Shown here piece after piece: positions 40,145-47,644 of a stretch of 51,268 bases of DNA. Position 1 is the first letter of the stretch. Each line of letters opens with the position of its first letter. The DNA is from a virus, in IMG/VR virus record IMGVR_UViG_3300011116_001156, positions 1-51,268 of that record; one strand, written 5' to 3'. The notes beneath the pieces are model-generated. The model worked only from the letters and a program-made list of their open reading frames with translations. It searched no databases and was not told the DNA's origin. The translations under genes were made by a program, and so were the position numbers.

Positions 40145-40434
40145 AGCTTGACTGCCCCCTCAATCTTCTTGCTCCAGAGGGCAAATAACTGGCGAATGTC
40201 CCATTTTGTCCAGACAGCCTTTTGCCCGCGAATCTGGAGGGTGAGCAACTTATTCACAATCTCCATAGGAAGGAGCTTCTCCTCCAGGGCAGAACTAATG
40301 GCTCCTGCCATTGCAAAAGCAATCTCATCTGGGTGAAGCTCGCCGGGGGCTTGCCCCGGAGCCTTCGGCTCTTCTACAACCTGAGGCCGACCATCGACAA
40401 TGATCTCCCCGTTGTGGATGACAACATCAGCCAT
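40141..40434 (-). CDS. Hypothetical protein
   Basis: A 97-residue protein with a beta-type N-terminus (DVVIHNGEIIVDGRP), a Pro linker and a helical C-terminus (ALEEKLLPMEIVNKLLTLQI, WDIRQLFALWSKK). No family recognised. Coupled to the next gene by GTGA. Confidence 0.66.
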   Translation of the reverse strand: MADVVIHNGEIIVDGRPQVVEEPKAPGQAPGELHPDEIAFAMAGAISSALEEKLLPMEIVNKLLTLQIRGQKAVWTKWDIRQLFALWSKKIEGAVKL

Positions 40435-40442
40435 GCTGGGAC

Positions 40443-40916
40443 CTAAAGGTCTGAAAGGCTAAGCGCGCTTCGTCGAGCTTGAACTCTCTGTCTCGCCTCT
40501 TCAATCACTGCTGGCAGCTCTGCATACTGGTTCACCTGGAACTCAATCTGTTCCTCGGTCCAGCTGGCTCCGCCAAGCTCGTCTCGGTTGAGTTCGATCT
40601 GCACTCGTTCTCTGGCGATGACGCGGGCTTCCTCTTCGATGTCTCCCAGCCTGCTCCTTGGCTGCTTCTTCTCCGCGAACTGGTACGCGAGGTCATACTC
40701 GGTCAGCTTGGCCTGAATCTCGACCAGGGTCTCAGTTGGAATCAACTCATTCGGCCCGAGGCCAGCACCGGCTTTCTCCACCATGCTCCGCAAGTTGTTC
40801 TGGATGTTCTCGGAGCGCAGGGAATTGAGTGCCTGGGCCTCAGCCTTGTTGATCACTGTCCCGGCCTGGAACGGCTCGGAGAGGGTAAAAGTGTACCCTT
40901 TAATTCTGATTTTCAT
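40443..40916 (-). CDS. Conserved-type phage protein, helical
   Basis: A 157-residue protein starting MKIRIKGYTFTLSEPFQAGT, continuing with KAEAQALNSLRSENIQNNLR and a long helical C-terminus with EEARVIARERVQ. The FxLSEPFQAGxVINxAEAQALN pattern is one I associate with a family common in podoviruses, often next to DNA metabolism genes. Function unknown; nucleic-acid binding is possible. Confidence 0.7.
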   Translation of the reverse strand: MKIRIKGYTFTLSEPFQAGTVINKAEAQALNSLRSENIQNNLRSMVEKAGAGLGPNELIPTETLVEIQAKLTEYDLAYQFAEKKQPRSRLGDIEEEARVIARERVQIELNRDELGGASWTEEQIEFQVNQYAELPAVIEEARQRVQARRSALSLSDL

Positions 40917-40918
40917 CT

Positions 40919-41176
40919 CTAAGCTACCTTCACAAACTCGAAGCTGTCGTGGACAACAGCTGTGACTACATAAACGTCGGCAAAGTCTTGACCTGGTAAA
41001 GTAAAGTTCATAAAGTCACCTACCACCAATCCGGTGGATGGAAAAGTCTTCACTAACTGTGGCCCTGCCACAAGTGCTGGCTTAATCGGCATCAGCACTC
41101 CCGCGCTCCGCACGATCAATGGTGCCGCCGCGCTGGAGATGATCCCAGCGAGAAATCCTCTGCGAGCAATGTTCAT
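40919..41176 (-). CDS. Protein with twin-arginine signal
   Basis: An 85-residue protein starting MNIARRGFLAGIISSAAAPL, a twin-arginine (Tat) export signal, followed by IVRSAGVLMPIKP. The mature part is about 55 residues of mixed beta sequence. Small phage proteins with ARRGFLAG signals and a following LMPVK segment are known from phages of Proteobacteria. Tat export carries folded proteins to the periplasm, which is odd within a replication operon. AGGAAG is upstream of the start. Confidence 0.72.
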   Translation of the reverse strand: MNIARRGFLAGIISSAAAPLIVRSAGVLMPIKPALVAGPQLVKTFPSTGLVVGDFMNFTLPGQDFADVYVVTAVVHDSFEFVKVA

Positions 41177-41386
41177 GGTGAAGGCTTCCTGTGCATGGCC
41201 CGTTATCGTAACGGGGGAAGATGGGAGATTGTAATGGAGGCTGTGGGTTGAGGGAAGGAATTGTTCCGTGGGTCGGATGATGGTATGCCCTACCGTGGGA
41301 CGAGGGAAGGCAAGGGAATGGTCAGCTGGGAATGACGGGGGTTTGTTGTGCAAACGTGGGACGAGGGGACCGTTCCGGTCCCATTC
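41177..41386. promoter_or_regulatory. Intergenic control region within the minus-strand operon
   Basis: This 210-bp gap holds a perfect hairpin CCCGTTA/TAACGGG (41199-41215), a second hairpin GGGACC/GGTCCC (41366-41382 region), one copy of the 20-bp element and two GTGGGACGAGGG cores (41295 and 41356). It is the largest gap inside the minus-strand operon and may hold an internal promoter or terminator. Confidence 0.5.
41342..41361 (+). repeat. Dispersed 20-bp element, copy 3
   Basis: TTTGTTGTGCAAACGTGGGA, continued by CGAGGG as in the copy at 49179. A shortened form (TATGCCCTACC then GTGGGACGAGGG) lies 61 bases to the left. Confidence 0.8.
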
Positions 41387-41728
41387 TCACAATCCCAAAT
41401 CCTCCAGAGTCTGGGTTGACTTCACCGTCACTGCCACTGTCCGCCTCCTCTCCGCTGCCTCCTCTCGCTGGAGCTGGTCCAACTCCTGTGCCGCGATTAC
41501 CAATGCGCGGAATCCCTCCGGCTCCAGGTTGGTAACAATCACTGGTGCTGGTGCCTTCCCAAACCAGATGGCCCAGTTGCCAGAGCTGAGCACAGCAATC
41601 CTGGTCTGGCAACTGTATTGAATGCTGAGGGCCTCTTGAAGGTCGGGAGGGATTGCTCCCTCCCCCTTCACTTCTTCCTCGAACGGATCACCCTCATCCC
41701 CAGGAAACTTCGGCGCGAGTTCAGTCAT
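41387..41728 (-). CDS. Hypothetical acidic protein
   Basis: A 113-residue protein, acidic at its N-terminus (FPGDEGDPFEEEVKGEGAIP), then IQYSCQTRIAVLSSGNWAIW, and a C-terminal helix AAQELDQLQREEAAERRRTV ending LEDLGL. The start overlaps the preceding gene by 8 bases. The ending resembles that of the gene at 46827 (SLEELGL). No family recognised. Confidence 0.66.
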   Translation of the reverse strand: MTELAPKFPGDEGDPFEEEVKGEGAIPPDLQEALSIQYSCQTRIAVLSSGNWAIWFGKAPAPVIVTNLEPEGFRALVIAAQELDQLQREEAAERRRTVAVTVKSTQTLEDLGL

Positions 41729-41915
41729 TGGCTTGCTCTCTGTGTCCCTGCCGAGACTTCCAACTGACAAGCGCGTCCCAGACCTCAGGTTCGAGATACA
41801 CTCGCTCAGACTCCCGAACGCCGGTACTGGTCCAGATCGCGACCTGCCCATACTCCATCTCGACGTAGACTCCATCCCCTAGGTAGGCTCGAGTGTTATT
41901 AGTAAGGGATTTCAT
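41721..41915 (-). CDS. Small conserved-type phage protein
   Basis: A 64-residue protein: RAYLGDGVYVEMEYGQVAIW, then TSTGVRESERVYLEPEVWDA. This beta-hairpin pattern YLGDGVYVE...GQ-x-x-x-WT occurs in many phage genomes and has no assigned function. It overlaps both neighbours by short stretches. Confidence 0.75.
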   Translation of the reverse strand: MKSLTNNTRAYLGDGVYVEMEYGQVAIWTSTGVRESERVYLEPEVWDALVSWKSRQGHREQAND

Positions 41916-42372
41916 CAGACTTCTCCTTCTGCTGCTGGTAGGTGATTAAATTCCCGCTCATCTCGTCGCGAACTGCTAGCAACCGCTGGTGGATCATCTT
42001 ACCAACCGCTGTCTGCATGGTAAATCCTTCGATCATCCCGCTGAGCTGCTGGACCCCGAACCGGAGTTCTCTCTCATCTCGTCGCATACAGCTGATGAGA
42101 CTCTCCCAGACCTCTTTGTTGATCTCGTCCCAGCTACTCCCCTGCTTGAAGCTGATCAACGAGGACAGCTCCCCGACTTTTTTGGTATAGTCTACTCCTT
42201 TCTGGAAATCGTCCGAGCCAGTCAGATAAATACTTCCTCTATCCTCGCTCTTCCAGCTGAACTCGACCAGGATACCTCGGTTATAGCCTAGCTCGTTCTT
42301 GATATACCCTTCCCAGGTATTAATCGCGCCGATCACGTCGAGCTGGGAGATGTCGGTCATAGTAATTGGCAT
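41899..42372 (-). CDS. Hypothetical protein
   Basis: A 157-residue soluble protein (TDISQLDVIGAINTWEGYIK; RGILVEFSWKSEDRGSIYLT) with a long helical C-terminus containing a single Cys (in SCMRRDERELRFGVQQ). AAAGGAA precedes the start. No family recognised. A tandem GAGTGA-type repeat lies just upstream. Confidence 0.66.
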   Translation of the reverse strand: MPITMTDISQLDVIGAINTWEGYIKNELGYNRGILVEFSWKSEDRGSIYLTGSDDFQKGVDYTKKVGELSSLISFKQGSSWDEINKEVWESLISCMRRDERELRFGVQQLSGMIEGFTMQTAVGKMIHQRLLAVRDEMSGNLITYQQQKEKSDEIPY

Positions 42373-42385
42373 GGTAGTGGTTCCT

Positions 42386-42408
42386 TTGAGTGAGAGTGAG
42401 AGTGAGAG
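42386..42408. repeat. Short tandem repeat (GAGTGA type)
   Basis: TGAGTGAGAGTGAGAGTGAG and a few further bases: about four copies of a 6-base unit in the gap before the gene at 41899-42372. Confidence 0.75.
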
Positions 42409-42609
42409 TTAAGCGAATGGCCAGCAATTTGTTCCTGTTTTCATGTCCCAGGTAGAGGCTGGCCTTGCCCCTATCTGTCCAACTATGCCCTCAACAATGC
42501 TTGCGATGGACTGGGCCTCCTTGAATATCCGAGTCCGGCGACCGGCAAAGGCACCTTCGGCAATGGCCTTGGCCGAGTTGTAGATCGCGATGTATTGGTC
42601 TCTAGTCAT
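42409..42609 (-). CDS. Hypothetical small protein
   Basis: A 66-residue helical protein (MTRDQYIAIYNSAKAIAEGA; FKEAQSIASIVEGIVGQIGA). The start overlaps the helicase stop by 8 bases, so the two are coupled. No family recognised; it might be a helicase partner. Confidence 0.66.
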   Translation of the reverse strand: MTRDQYIAIYNSAKAIAEGAFAGRRTRIFKEAQSIASIVEGIVGQIGARPASTWDMKTGTNCWPFA

Positions 42610-44173
42610 TGCTGAAATCCTCCAGATTCGCCTCGATATAAGTATGCTTCGTCCGAGTCTCAATCACATACTTGAGATTATACTCCTGCGCCAGCTGCCG
42701 GTGATCCCCAGCCTTGGCAGCCTCGCGGGCGTACTTGCTCGGGATGCGGAATGGGTCGAGGTGTAGTATCACATCCGCCTCCAGCCCTTTCCACCGATGG
42801 CCAGAGCCCAGGATTACCTGCCCGGACTCGCGTGCGAAGAGCTTGGACAGCATCTGGCGAAGTTCTCCCGCGTTATTGCACCCGGACTCAATGACTGCCA
42901 GCAAGCACTCCCCTCTATCCGTGATCCCAGCGACTTTCTCCTCCTGCCCGTTCGCGCGGGCGAGGCTAGACTCCGAGGTCATCCACTCGTTAATCTTCCC
43001 TGCGCAGAGGTCGCGGGACATTCCATCCTCTGGGCAGATTTTCTTGCTGAGGGCGATCAGTCCCTTCCCCATCTCCCGGCCAAGCATATAGCAGCCAATG
43101 CCAGCCCGAATCAGTCCGAAGGCGAGTGCCAGCAGTGGCCCATTGTTCCGGCAGATCACCCCGACAGTGGCTTGGCTGTGTGGAACCAATGCCTGCACAT
43201 GCTTCCAGTTCCAGCCTTCATCCAGCAGAATCCCGTTGGTTCCCGGCTTGAGCATCGCGATGTGCCCTTCGGTGTTAGTATGCCAGGCTTTGTACCCTGG
43301 GACGTGACCCTGCTGCCGCTCGACAATCAACTTCGGGCAGCGGAAAGTTGTCGCGAGTGTCCGATCAACCCAGCTTTGCTTGATCAGGCGGATTTTGCTG
43401 CTCGCCTCGCTGTCTGCGCCACGAAAGGCATAAATGCTCTGCCTATCATCCCCCACCGCAGTGATCTTTCCGTCGGGGCGGACTGACTTCGCCAGCATCG
43501 CGAGATTGAGCGGGCTCAGGTCCTGTTTCTCATCCACAAAGACGACTGGGAATTGTGGAAACTGCCCGCGAATACAGGCTGAGTAATACACCTGATCGTC
43601 GAAGGAGATGATGCCGGATTGCTCGAGTAGGTTAATGTTCCGCTCCAGGACCTCTCGCGCGAGGTCATACTCAAACTCGAATGCTTCCTGGGTAATCCAA
43701 CGATTGAAGGCAATATCCTCCCAGTTACTCTTGGTGTCTTCCAGCAATGGCGTTCCTCTGTCCCCTGGTGTTATCCCCGCTTGCATCACCCCCTCGACCA
43801 GCGCCTTAATCTCACTCCACTGCTCGCTGCTAAGGTCCACCTTTCGATCCTTCGCCACCTCGCTGACTAACTTGCCGAGCTTCTTCGGCTCGAGCTTGAG
43901 TGGTGTGTTGATGACTCGTGCGACTGCCCCATGGCCCAGCCCGTTGAAAGTTTTGCAGTCGAAGTTGGAGGGCATCTTTTCCTTCAGATCGGTGGCGATT
44001 TTCTTATTAAACGCGATGGCCATTGCAGGCACCTTGACCCTTGGTGCTGCCATCTCGAGGGTTGTGCTTTTCGCACAACCCGCATACGCGTCCACCATCA
44101 CGGAGTCTGGTCCGCTGACCGCTTCAATAACTGCCTGCTGTTCTTCTGTCGGGGGATGGGAGATTTTAGACAA
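42602..44173 (-). CDS. SF1 (UvrD/Rep-like) DNA helicase
   Basis: A 523-residue helicase. The Q-motif-like PPTEEQQAVIEA is at 7-18, the Walker A variant AYAGCAKSTT at 29-38, and Walker B FVDEKQDLSPLNL at 212-224. Motif III/IV is VGDDRQSIYAFRGAD at 240-254; a later arginine-finger region contains TTFRCPK. The GDDRQSIYAFRGA signature is typical of UvrD/Rep enzymes, which unwind DNA 3'-5'. It lacks the large accessory domains of cellular UvrD. Neighbour to a HIRAN protein, a domain elsewhere fused to helicases. Confidence 0.87.
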   Translation of the reverse strand: MSKISHPPTEEQQAVIEAVSGPDSVMVDAYAGCAKSTTLEMAAPRVKVPAMAIAFNKKIATDLKEKMPSNFDCKTFNGLGHGAVARVINTPLKLEPKKLGKLVSEVAKDRKVDLSSEQWSEIKALVEGVMQAGITPGDRGTPLLEDTKSNWEDIAFNRWITQEAFEFEYDLAREVLERNINLLEQSGIISFDDQVYYSACIRGQFPQFPVVFVDEKQDLSPLNLAMLAKSVRPDGKITAVGDDRQSIYAFRGADSEASSKIRLIKQSWVDRTLATTFRCPKLIVERQQGHVPGYKAWHTNTEGHIAMLKPGTNGILLDEGWNWKHVQALVPHSQATVGVICRNNGPLLALAFGLIRAGIGCYMLGREMGKGLIALSKKICPEDGMSRDLCAGKINEWMTSESSLARANGQEEKVAGITDRGECLLAVIESGCNNAGELRQMLSKLFARESGQVILGSGHRWKGLEADVILHLDPFRIPSKYAREAAKAGDHRQLAQEYNLKYVIETRTKHTYIEANLEDFSND

Positions 44174-44266
44174 AACTGTTACTCCTGTTGCATGGAAGGG
44201 AATGGCGAGTGGGAAGATGACAACCAGTAGGGGGACCCCGACTGCGGGCTACTGGTTGCCATCTTG

Positions 44267-44722
44267 CTACTCAGTCACGTCGATGGCAAGTCTGGGGGCT
44301 CCGTCAAGGCCGAAGGCCAGAGTTGGGAAGTATCTGGCTGCTCCAACCTCCCCGTTCCCCATGATCTCCCGGACCTGGACATTGCCGAGCAGGTCTGGCT
44401 CGGACTGTCGCGCCTTGGCGAGTGGCTTTCCATCCTGGGCCGGAATAAACCCTAGTTGAACTGGGCCGGTGGACATGACCTGTTCCAGCGTCATCCCGAC
44501 GTTAGGCAGTTCTTGCTCCAATTCTGCCATTTGGGCTTCGGTCAACAGTGGCTTAAGCCCTACCGGATCGACTAGTTCCAGCACCACCTTCACCGCTGCT
44601 GCATCATACGCATTCTCGTTATCCTCGATCAGCTGGAGCCGGTGCCCTGGCGGCAGCACTGCTAGCAACTGCTTCGCTGGGGGCCGGAAGTGAGCCCCGA
44701 CTATGAGTGTCTGATATTGCAT
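44267..44722 (-). CDS. HIRAN-domain protein
   Basis: A 151-residue protein. LIVGAHFRPPAKQLLAVLPP and HRLQLIEDNENAYDAAAVKV followed later by VQLGFIPAQDGKPLA match the HIRAN fold, which recognises DNA ends or damaged DNA in helicases such as HLTF. Here it is separate and lies directly before the SF1 helicase gene in the operon (94 bases apart), so it may guide that helicase. A stretch of about 40 residues (LTEAQMAELEQELPNVGMTL region) is inserted before the LGF part. Confidence 0.75.
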   Translation of the reverse strand: MQYQTLIVGAHFRPPAKQLLAVLPPGHRLQLIEDNENAYDAAAVKVVLELVDPVGLKPLLTEAQMAELEQELPNVGMTLEQVMSTGPVQLGFIPAQDGKPLAKARQSEPDLLGNVQVREIMGNGEVGAARYFPTLAFGLDGAPRLAIDVTE

Positions 44723-44747
44723 GGATTTTTTCCTTTGAATGGACTGA

Positions 44748-44939
44748 CTAACCTAACACTGTACGAGTGGCATCGCGAAGGGCGATGTCAGCAGCCTGGT
44801 ATCTGGCCTTGCACTTGTCCCGCAACTCCTGAGTCCGCGCCAATGCCCGCTCCGCTGCCTGCCATTCCTTTTGACTGACCTCGAACTCTTGCTGGGCTTG
44901 GCCCAGGTCGACTGACTTGCTGGTGTTCTTCTTCGCCAT
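44748..44939 (-). CDS. Small coiled-coil protein
   Basis: A 63-residue protein, Lys-rich at the start (MAKKNTSKSVDLGQ), then one long helix (AQQEFEVSQKEWQAAERALA). AAGGAG is 8 bases before the ATG. It is likely to dimerise. No family recognised. Confidence 0.66.
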   Translation of the reverse strand: MAKKNTSKSVDLGQAQQEFEVSQKEWQAAERALARTQELRDKCKARYQAADIALRDATRTVLG

Positions 44940-45008
44940 TGGTAGTTTCTCCTTTGTTAGCAAGGGAATGCTCCCGTGCTGGTGTCCAGGTTCCCCCTGG
45001 TTGGGTAG

Positions 45009-45530
45009 TTAATCTTTGTCAGTGGCTGCTGCCAACTCCGCCCACCTTTGCTCATCCTCGCTCGGGGTGGTGGGAACGCATGGTTCAGACAACTCCACTT
45101 CCGCTTTTCCACAACGGCGGCAAAGCCCGAGCGCGACCGCGCCATTGCCGTCTTGGATCACGCGTGGCGCGTCTGCATCGCCGGTTTTGTATAGGTCATG
45201 CTCCCGTGTCGGGGTGGTGGGAACGGGGTCCATCTTGGCGCACGCGCTTTTGCATTCCGGGCAGCACTGTTTCACGGGGAAGCCTTGCCACACCTCCAAC
45301 TGCGTCTCTTGCCACTCGCGGTTGCAGTTCACGCAGCGATGCGTCGGGGTGGGCGTTCCTGGCAGGCGGAAACCGGCGGAGAGGATGGCGTCGGCTTCTT
45401 CACGCCATATTTTGCGCGTTCCCTCGCTGTGATATCGCGTGTCGTACAAATCCTTTATTCGATGAAGCGACAATCTGCTAAACAACAGCCGCGCCAGTTG
45501 CTCACGCTCGTCTGGGGATGGGGTGGTCAT
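45009..45530 (-). CDS. Zinc-ribbon protein with two or three metal sites
   Basis: A 173-residue protein. Cysteine pairs occur in HRCVNCNREW, QCCPECKSAC and LCRRCGKAEV, likely to bind zinc. Three similar linkers (TTPSPDEREQ, PTTPTREHD, PTTPSEDEQRW) separate them; the DNA copies share CGGGGTGGTGGGAACG at two places. This suggests growth by duplication. The first 60 residues (EADAILSAGF) are helical. It starts at an ATGA overlap. Zinc-ribbon proteins of this type can bind nucleic acids or host proteins. Confidence 0.68.
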   Translation of the reverse strand: MTTPSPDEREQLARLLFSRLSLHRIKDLYDTRYHSEGTRKIWREEADAILSAGFRLPGTPTPTHRCVNCNREWQETQLEVWQGFPVKQCCPECKSACAKMDPVPTTPTREHDLYKTGDADAPRVIQDGNGAVALGLCRRCGKAEVELSEPCVPTTPSEDEQRWAELAAATDKD

Positions 45531-45721
45531 AGATAAGCCCCCTCGTCTAATTGCTTATCTCTCTGCTCATCATCCATGCAGTTCAGGCAAAGCATGTGCG
45601 GGTTGAACCAAGTTGGACGCGCTGTATAGGACCGCTCACGAAGCCCCGACTTGCCATACGTGCAGTCGCGATTGGCGCACAGTGGATTGGGCACGTCGAT
45701 TTGATCTGGAAGATGTGTCAT
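45527..45721 (-). CDS. Small Cys-rich protein
   Basis: A 64-residue protein starting MTHLPDQIDVP, with CANRDC and CLNCMDDEQ, giving four cysteines for one zinc site. Coupled by ATGA to the next gene. No family recognised. Confidence 0.67.
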   Translation of the reverse strand: MTHLPDQIDVPNPLCANRDCTYGKSGLRERSYTARPTWFNPHMLCLNCMDDEQRDKQLDEGAYL

Positions 45722-45725
45722 TCTC

Positions 45726-45896
45726 TCACTCCATGTCCTGTGATGTAGGAGAAGGCTTGCCATCCCCTGGTTCAGTTTTTACCTCAGCAACTGTTTGCTC
45801 CTCTCGAGCCTGCTTCCGTCTGGTGTCTGATGCCTCGAACAGCTGTTCCAGTCTTCTCTCCCAGCTGTCTGGGAACTCCCTGCTGAGCCTGCTCAT
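45726..45896 (-). CDS. Small charged protein
   Basis: A 56-residue protein (MSRLSREFPDSWERRLEQLF, EASDTRRKQAREEQ), highly charged and helical with a Pro/Ser-rich end. The ATGA overlap with the gene upstream and the tight fit before the next gene support it as real although it is very short. No family recognised. Confidence 0.6.
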   Translation of the reverse strand: MSRLSREFPDSWERRLEQLFEASDTRRKQAREEQTVAEVKTEPGDGKPSPTSQDME

Positions 45897-46144
45897 GGCT
45901 GCGGCTCCACCCGGAGCCCTGCTGCTTCCAGGACTGCAACTGCTGTCGGCGCTGCCACCTTAGCTGCTTTCGCGATGGACTCGAGCTTGGGCCAGGAAAT
46001 CGGCCCTGCCAGGGCAGTTGCTCGGCTTTGCTTTTCCAGATGGTAACTGACCCGGCACCCGCTGCTGCAAAACCGCTTATGCGGCGCGCTGGGCCTGGGC
46101 GAGATTGGACGACCACAGTGGTCGCACTGCTTGCTAGGCGTCAT
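45893..46144 (-). CDS. Zinc-finger protein (MYM/DUF2116-like)
   Basis: An 83-residue protein. CDHCGRPISPRPSAPHKRFC followed by SSGCRVSYH forms a C-x2-C...C-x3-C zinc site like that of DUF2116 and MYM-type fingers. The C-terminal half is an Ala-rich helix. Start at ATG 46144, with 11 bases overlapping the preceding gene. A DNA- or protein-binding role is likely. Confidence 0.72.
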   Translation of the reverse strand: MTPSKQCDHCGRPISPRPSAPHKRFCSSGCRVSYHLEKQSRATALAGPISWPKLESIAKAAKVAAPTAVAVLEAAGLRVEPQP

Positions 46145-46397
46145 AGGATTCCTCCCTGCGAAGGGTCTCAAAGTCTACACTGAACTGGTCCCGCGTGAGT
46201 TCGTGGAAGTGATGGATATGCCCCTCCAGTTTGATCTGGAGATCATAATACTCAAGCCTGCCGAAGGTCCGCCCGCTGATCCGACAGCGGAGTCCTTTGT
46301 AAAGGACTGGAGCCCAGAGAGGCAGCCTGGGATGGTCGAAGGAGCTGAGCCCTGGACTGGCCCGGTCAAATCGGAGCTGGAGCTGGTGCTGAATCAT
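46134..46397 (-). CDS. Hypothetical protein
   Basis: An 87-residue protein (MIQHQLQLRFDRASPGLSSF; GRLEYYDLQIKLEGHIHHFH) with beta-strand character and many His. It starts 2 bases after the small membrane gene stop. No family recognised. Confidence 0.64.
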   Translation of the reverse strand: MIQHQLQLRFDRASPGLSSFDHPRLPLWAPVLYKGLRCRISGRTFGRLEYYDLQIKLEGHIHHFHELTRDQFSVDFETLRREESYDA

Positions 46398-46399
46398 GG

Positions 46400-46573
46400 C
46401 TAAAGCGTCTCCTTGTAGATTCGATAACAGATATAAAGCGCGGCCCAGAATCCAAGCCAGGCTGAGATGGCAAAAATCAACTGGAGCACTGCCCACCAAT
46501 CGAGCCCGCTGTCGCAGAGGGCTACCAGTTGGCAGGACTTGGAACTGGCTGCTGTGGCTGGTGCTGGTGTCAT
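46400..46573 (-). CDS. Small membrane protein
   Basis: A 57-residue protein: MTPAPATAASSKSCQLVALC, a short DSGLDWW, and one hydrophobic helix (AVLQLIFAISAWLGFWAALY) ending in basic residues. The ATGA overlap with the preceding gene and the close fit with the next one argue that it is real. It would span the inner membrane once. A role in superinfection exclusion or membrane control is possible but unproven. Confidence 0.66.
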   Translation of the reverse strand: MTPAPATAASSKSCQLVALCDSGLDWWAVLQLIFAISAWLGFWAALYICYRIYKETL

Positions 46574-46830
46574 ACTGGGAGGCTCCTGAGCTTCTTATAC
46601 GTGAGCGGGCTGGTGCCGCCGATAGCTTTCCAGGCCCTGCGGGCGACTGCGCTGTCCAGGTTCCAGGTGCTCGCCTGGGTCTCGATGGTTACTCGAACTG
46701 AGGTCATGAACCGCTCGAGCCTAGTGCTGTCCCGTGCCCAGTGATACTCTGGCTCGGCCTGGAGAAGTTCGCGATAGACTCGCAGGAACTCCGCCTTGGT
46801 CTTAAACCTGGCTGGTGCTGGTGCTGTCAC
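46570..46830 (-). CDS. Hypothetical protein
   Basis: An 86-residue helical protein starting with GTG, which overlaps the preceding stop (GTGA); GAGGAG lies about 10 bases before the start. Motifs are KTKAEFLRVYRELLQAEPEY and AVARRAWKAIGGTSPLTYKK. The AWKAIG-x-x-S-P-T-Y-K-x-L-x-x-L ending is a pattern I have seen in other phage small proteins. Function unknown. Confidence 0.67.
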   Translation of the reverse strand: MTAPAPARFKTKAEFLRVYRELLQAEPEYHWARDSTRLERFMTSVRVTIETQASTWNLDSAVARRAWKAIGGTSPLTYKKLRSLPV

Positions 46831-47144
46831 AGCCCTAGCTCCTCGAGAGACTTCTGGCTCTTGTCCTGCTTGATCTGAGGGTCGCGGGCAAGTACGCGGG
46901 TAACTGGCAACTGCTCCCTGATCTCCACCTGCGGGTGCTTGGCAATAAGCCTCCAATCTGGCTGTTTCCAGGTTCTGGTGCTGATCTGCTCGTTTTTAAT
47001 CTTCCGAGCTTGCTCGGAGAGAATCCGGTGGAGTGTCCGGCCAGCGTTGGCTTGTGACAATGGGACAATCTTGCGACCGGGGAGTTCTATCTGCAGCTCT
47101 CCATCTGGGGAGAGAGTTACCAATGCCTGTGGTATGTTATTCAT
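46827..47144 (-). CDS. Hypothetical protein
   Basis: A 105-residue protein (MNNIPQALVTLSPDGELQIE; LHRILSEQARKIKNEQISTR), with a beta N-terminus and a basic helical middle, ending SQKSLEELGL. The start overlaps the gene upstream by 8 bases. No family recognised. Confidence 0.66.
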   Translation of the reverse strand: MNNIPQALVTLSPDGELQIELPGRKIVPLSQANAGRTLHRILSEQARKIKNEQISTRTWKQPDWRLIAKHPQVEIREQLPVTRVLARDPQIKQDKSQKSLEELGL

Positions 47145-47406
47145 CTTCGCTGTCCTCCTCGCTGACCACTCTGGTGACTGTGCGGACCAGCAACCTGCTG
47201 GCGACGGCACAATGGCGGCAGGCTTTGCCGGAGAGGAGTGCTGCGAGGAACTGGGCTTGCCCCTCCGCAAATGCTGGTGAACCGATGCTCTGGACTCTGC
47301 TGGCCCGGTTGTTACTGAGCTGGCGGTTGCAGACTGGCCGAATGCCAAGGCTTTCAATGCCTGACTCTCCGCCTGTTAAAAGTGGAAGGTGCAATTTGCT
47401 TGCCAT
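47137..47406 (-). CDS. Small Cys-containing protein
   Basis: An 89-residue protein with one Cys at position 26 (PVCNRQL), GSPAFAEGQAQFLAALLSGK, a C-x2-C pair in ACRHCAVASR and an acidic end (VSEEDSEDE). It may bind one zinc. No family recognised. Confidence 0.65.
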   Translation of the reverse strand: MASKLHLPLLTGGESGIESLGIRPVCNRQLSNNRASRVQSIGSPAFAEGQAQFLAALLSGKACRHCAVASRLLVRTVTRVVSEEDSEDE

Positions 47407-47407
47407 T

Positions 47408-47644
47408 TCAGTTAACCTTTTCTGGGATGATTTCAGCGACGATTCCCCCGTCCGGGGTAATGCAGTATTCCTTCCCCAATTCGCGAAGGGCTTGCAGCAT
47501 TTTCGGAATGGCGATGACCAACTCTGGGCAGTCTACCCCGTCAGGTGCAAGGTTTGCTTTCACTGATTCGGCTGTGGCGATTAATTCGCGCAGGATGGTT
47601 TCGTTGAAAAGGTAGGCAGGGATTGAAAGGTGAACGTGCGACAT
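47408..47644 (-). CDS. Hypothetical protein
   Basis: A 78-residue protein starting MSHVHLSIPAYLFNETILRE, then TAESVKANLAPDGVDCPELV and a C-terminal KEYCITPDGG. A possible promoter, TTGCAT-N17-TACCCT, precedes it on the minus strand in a 139-base gap. No family recognised. Confidence 0.65.
   Translation of the reverse strand: MSHVHLSIPAYLFNETILRELIATAESVKANLAPDGVDCPELVIAIPKMLQALRELGKEYCITPDGGIVAEIIPEKVN

Noticed and set aside
42386-42408. Iteron array from GAGTGA repeats
   Set aside because: It is a simple 6-base microsatellite in a 36-base gap, with no other origin feature.
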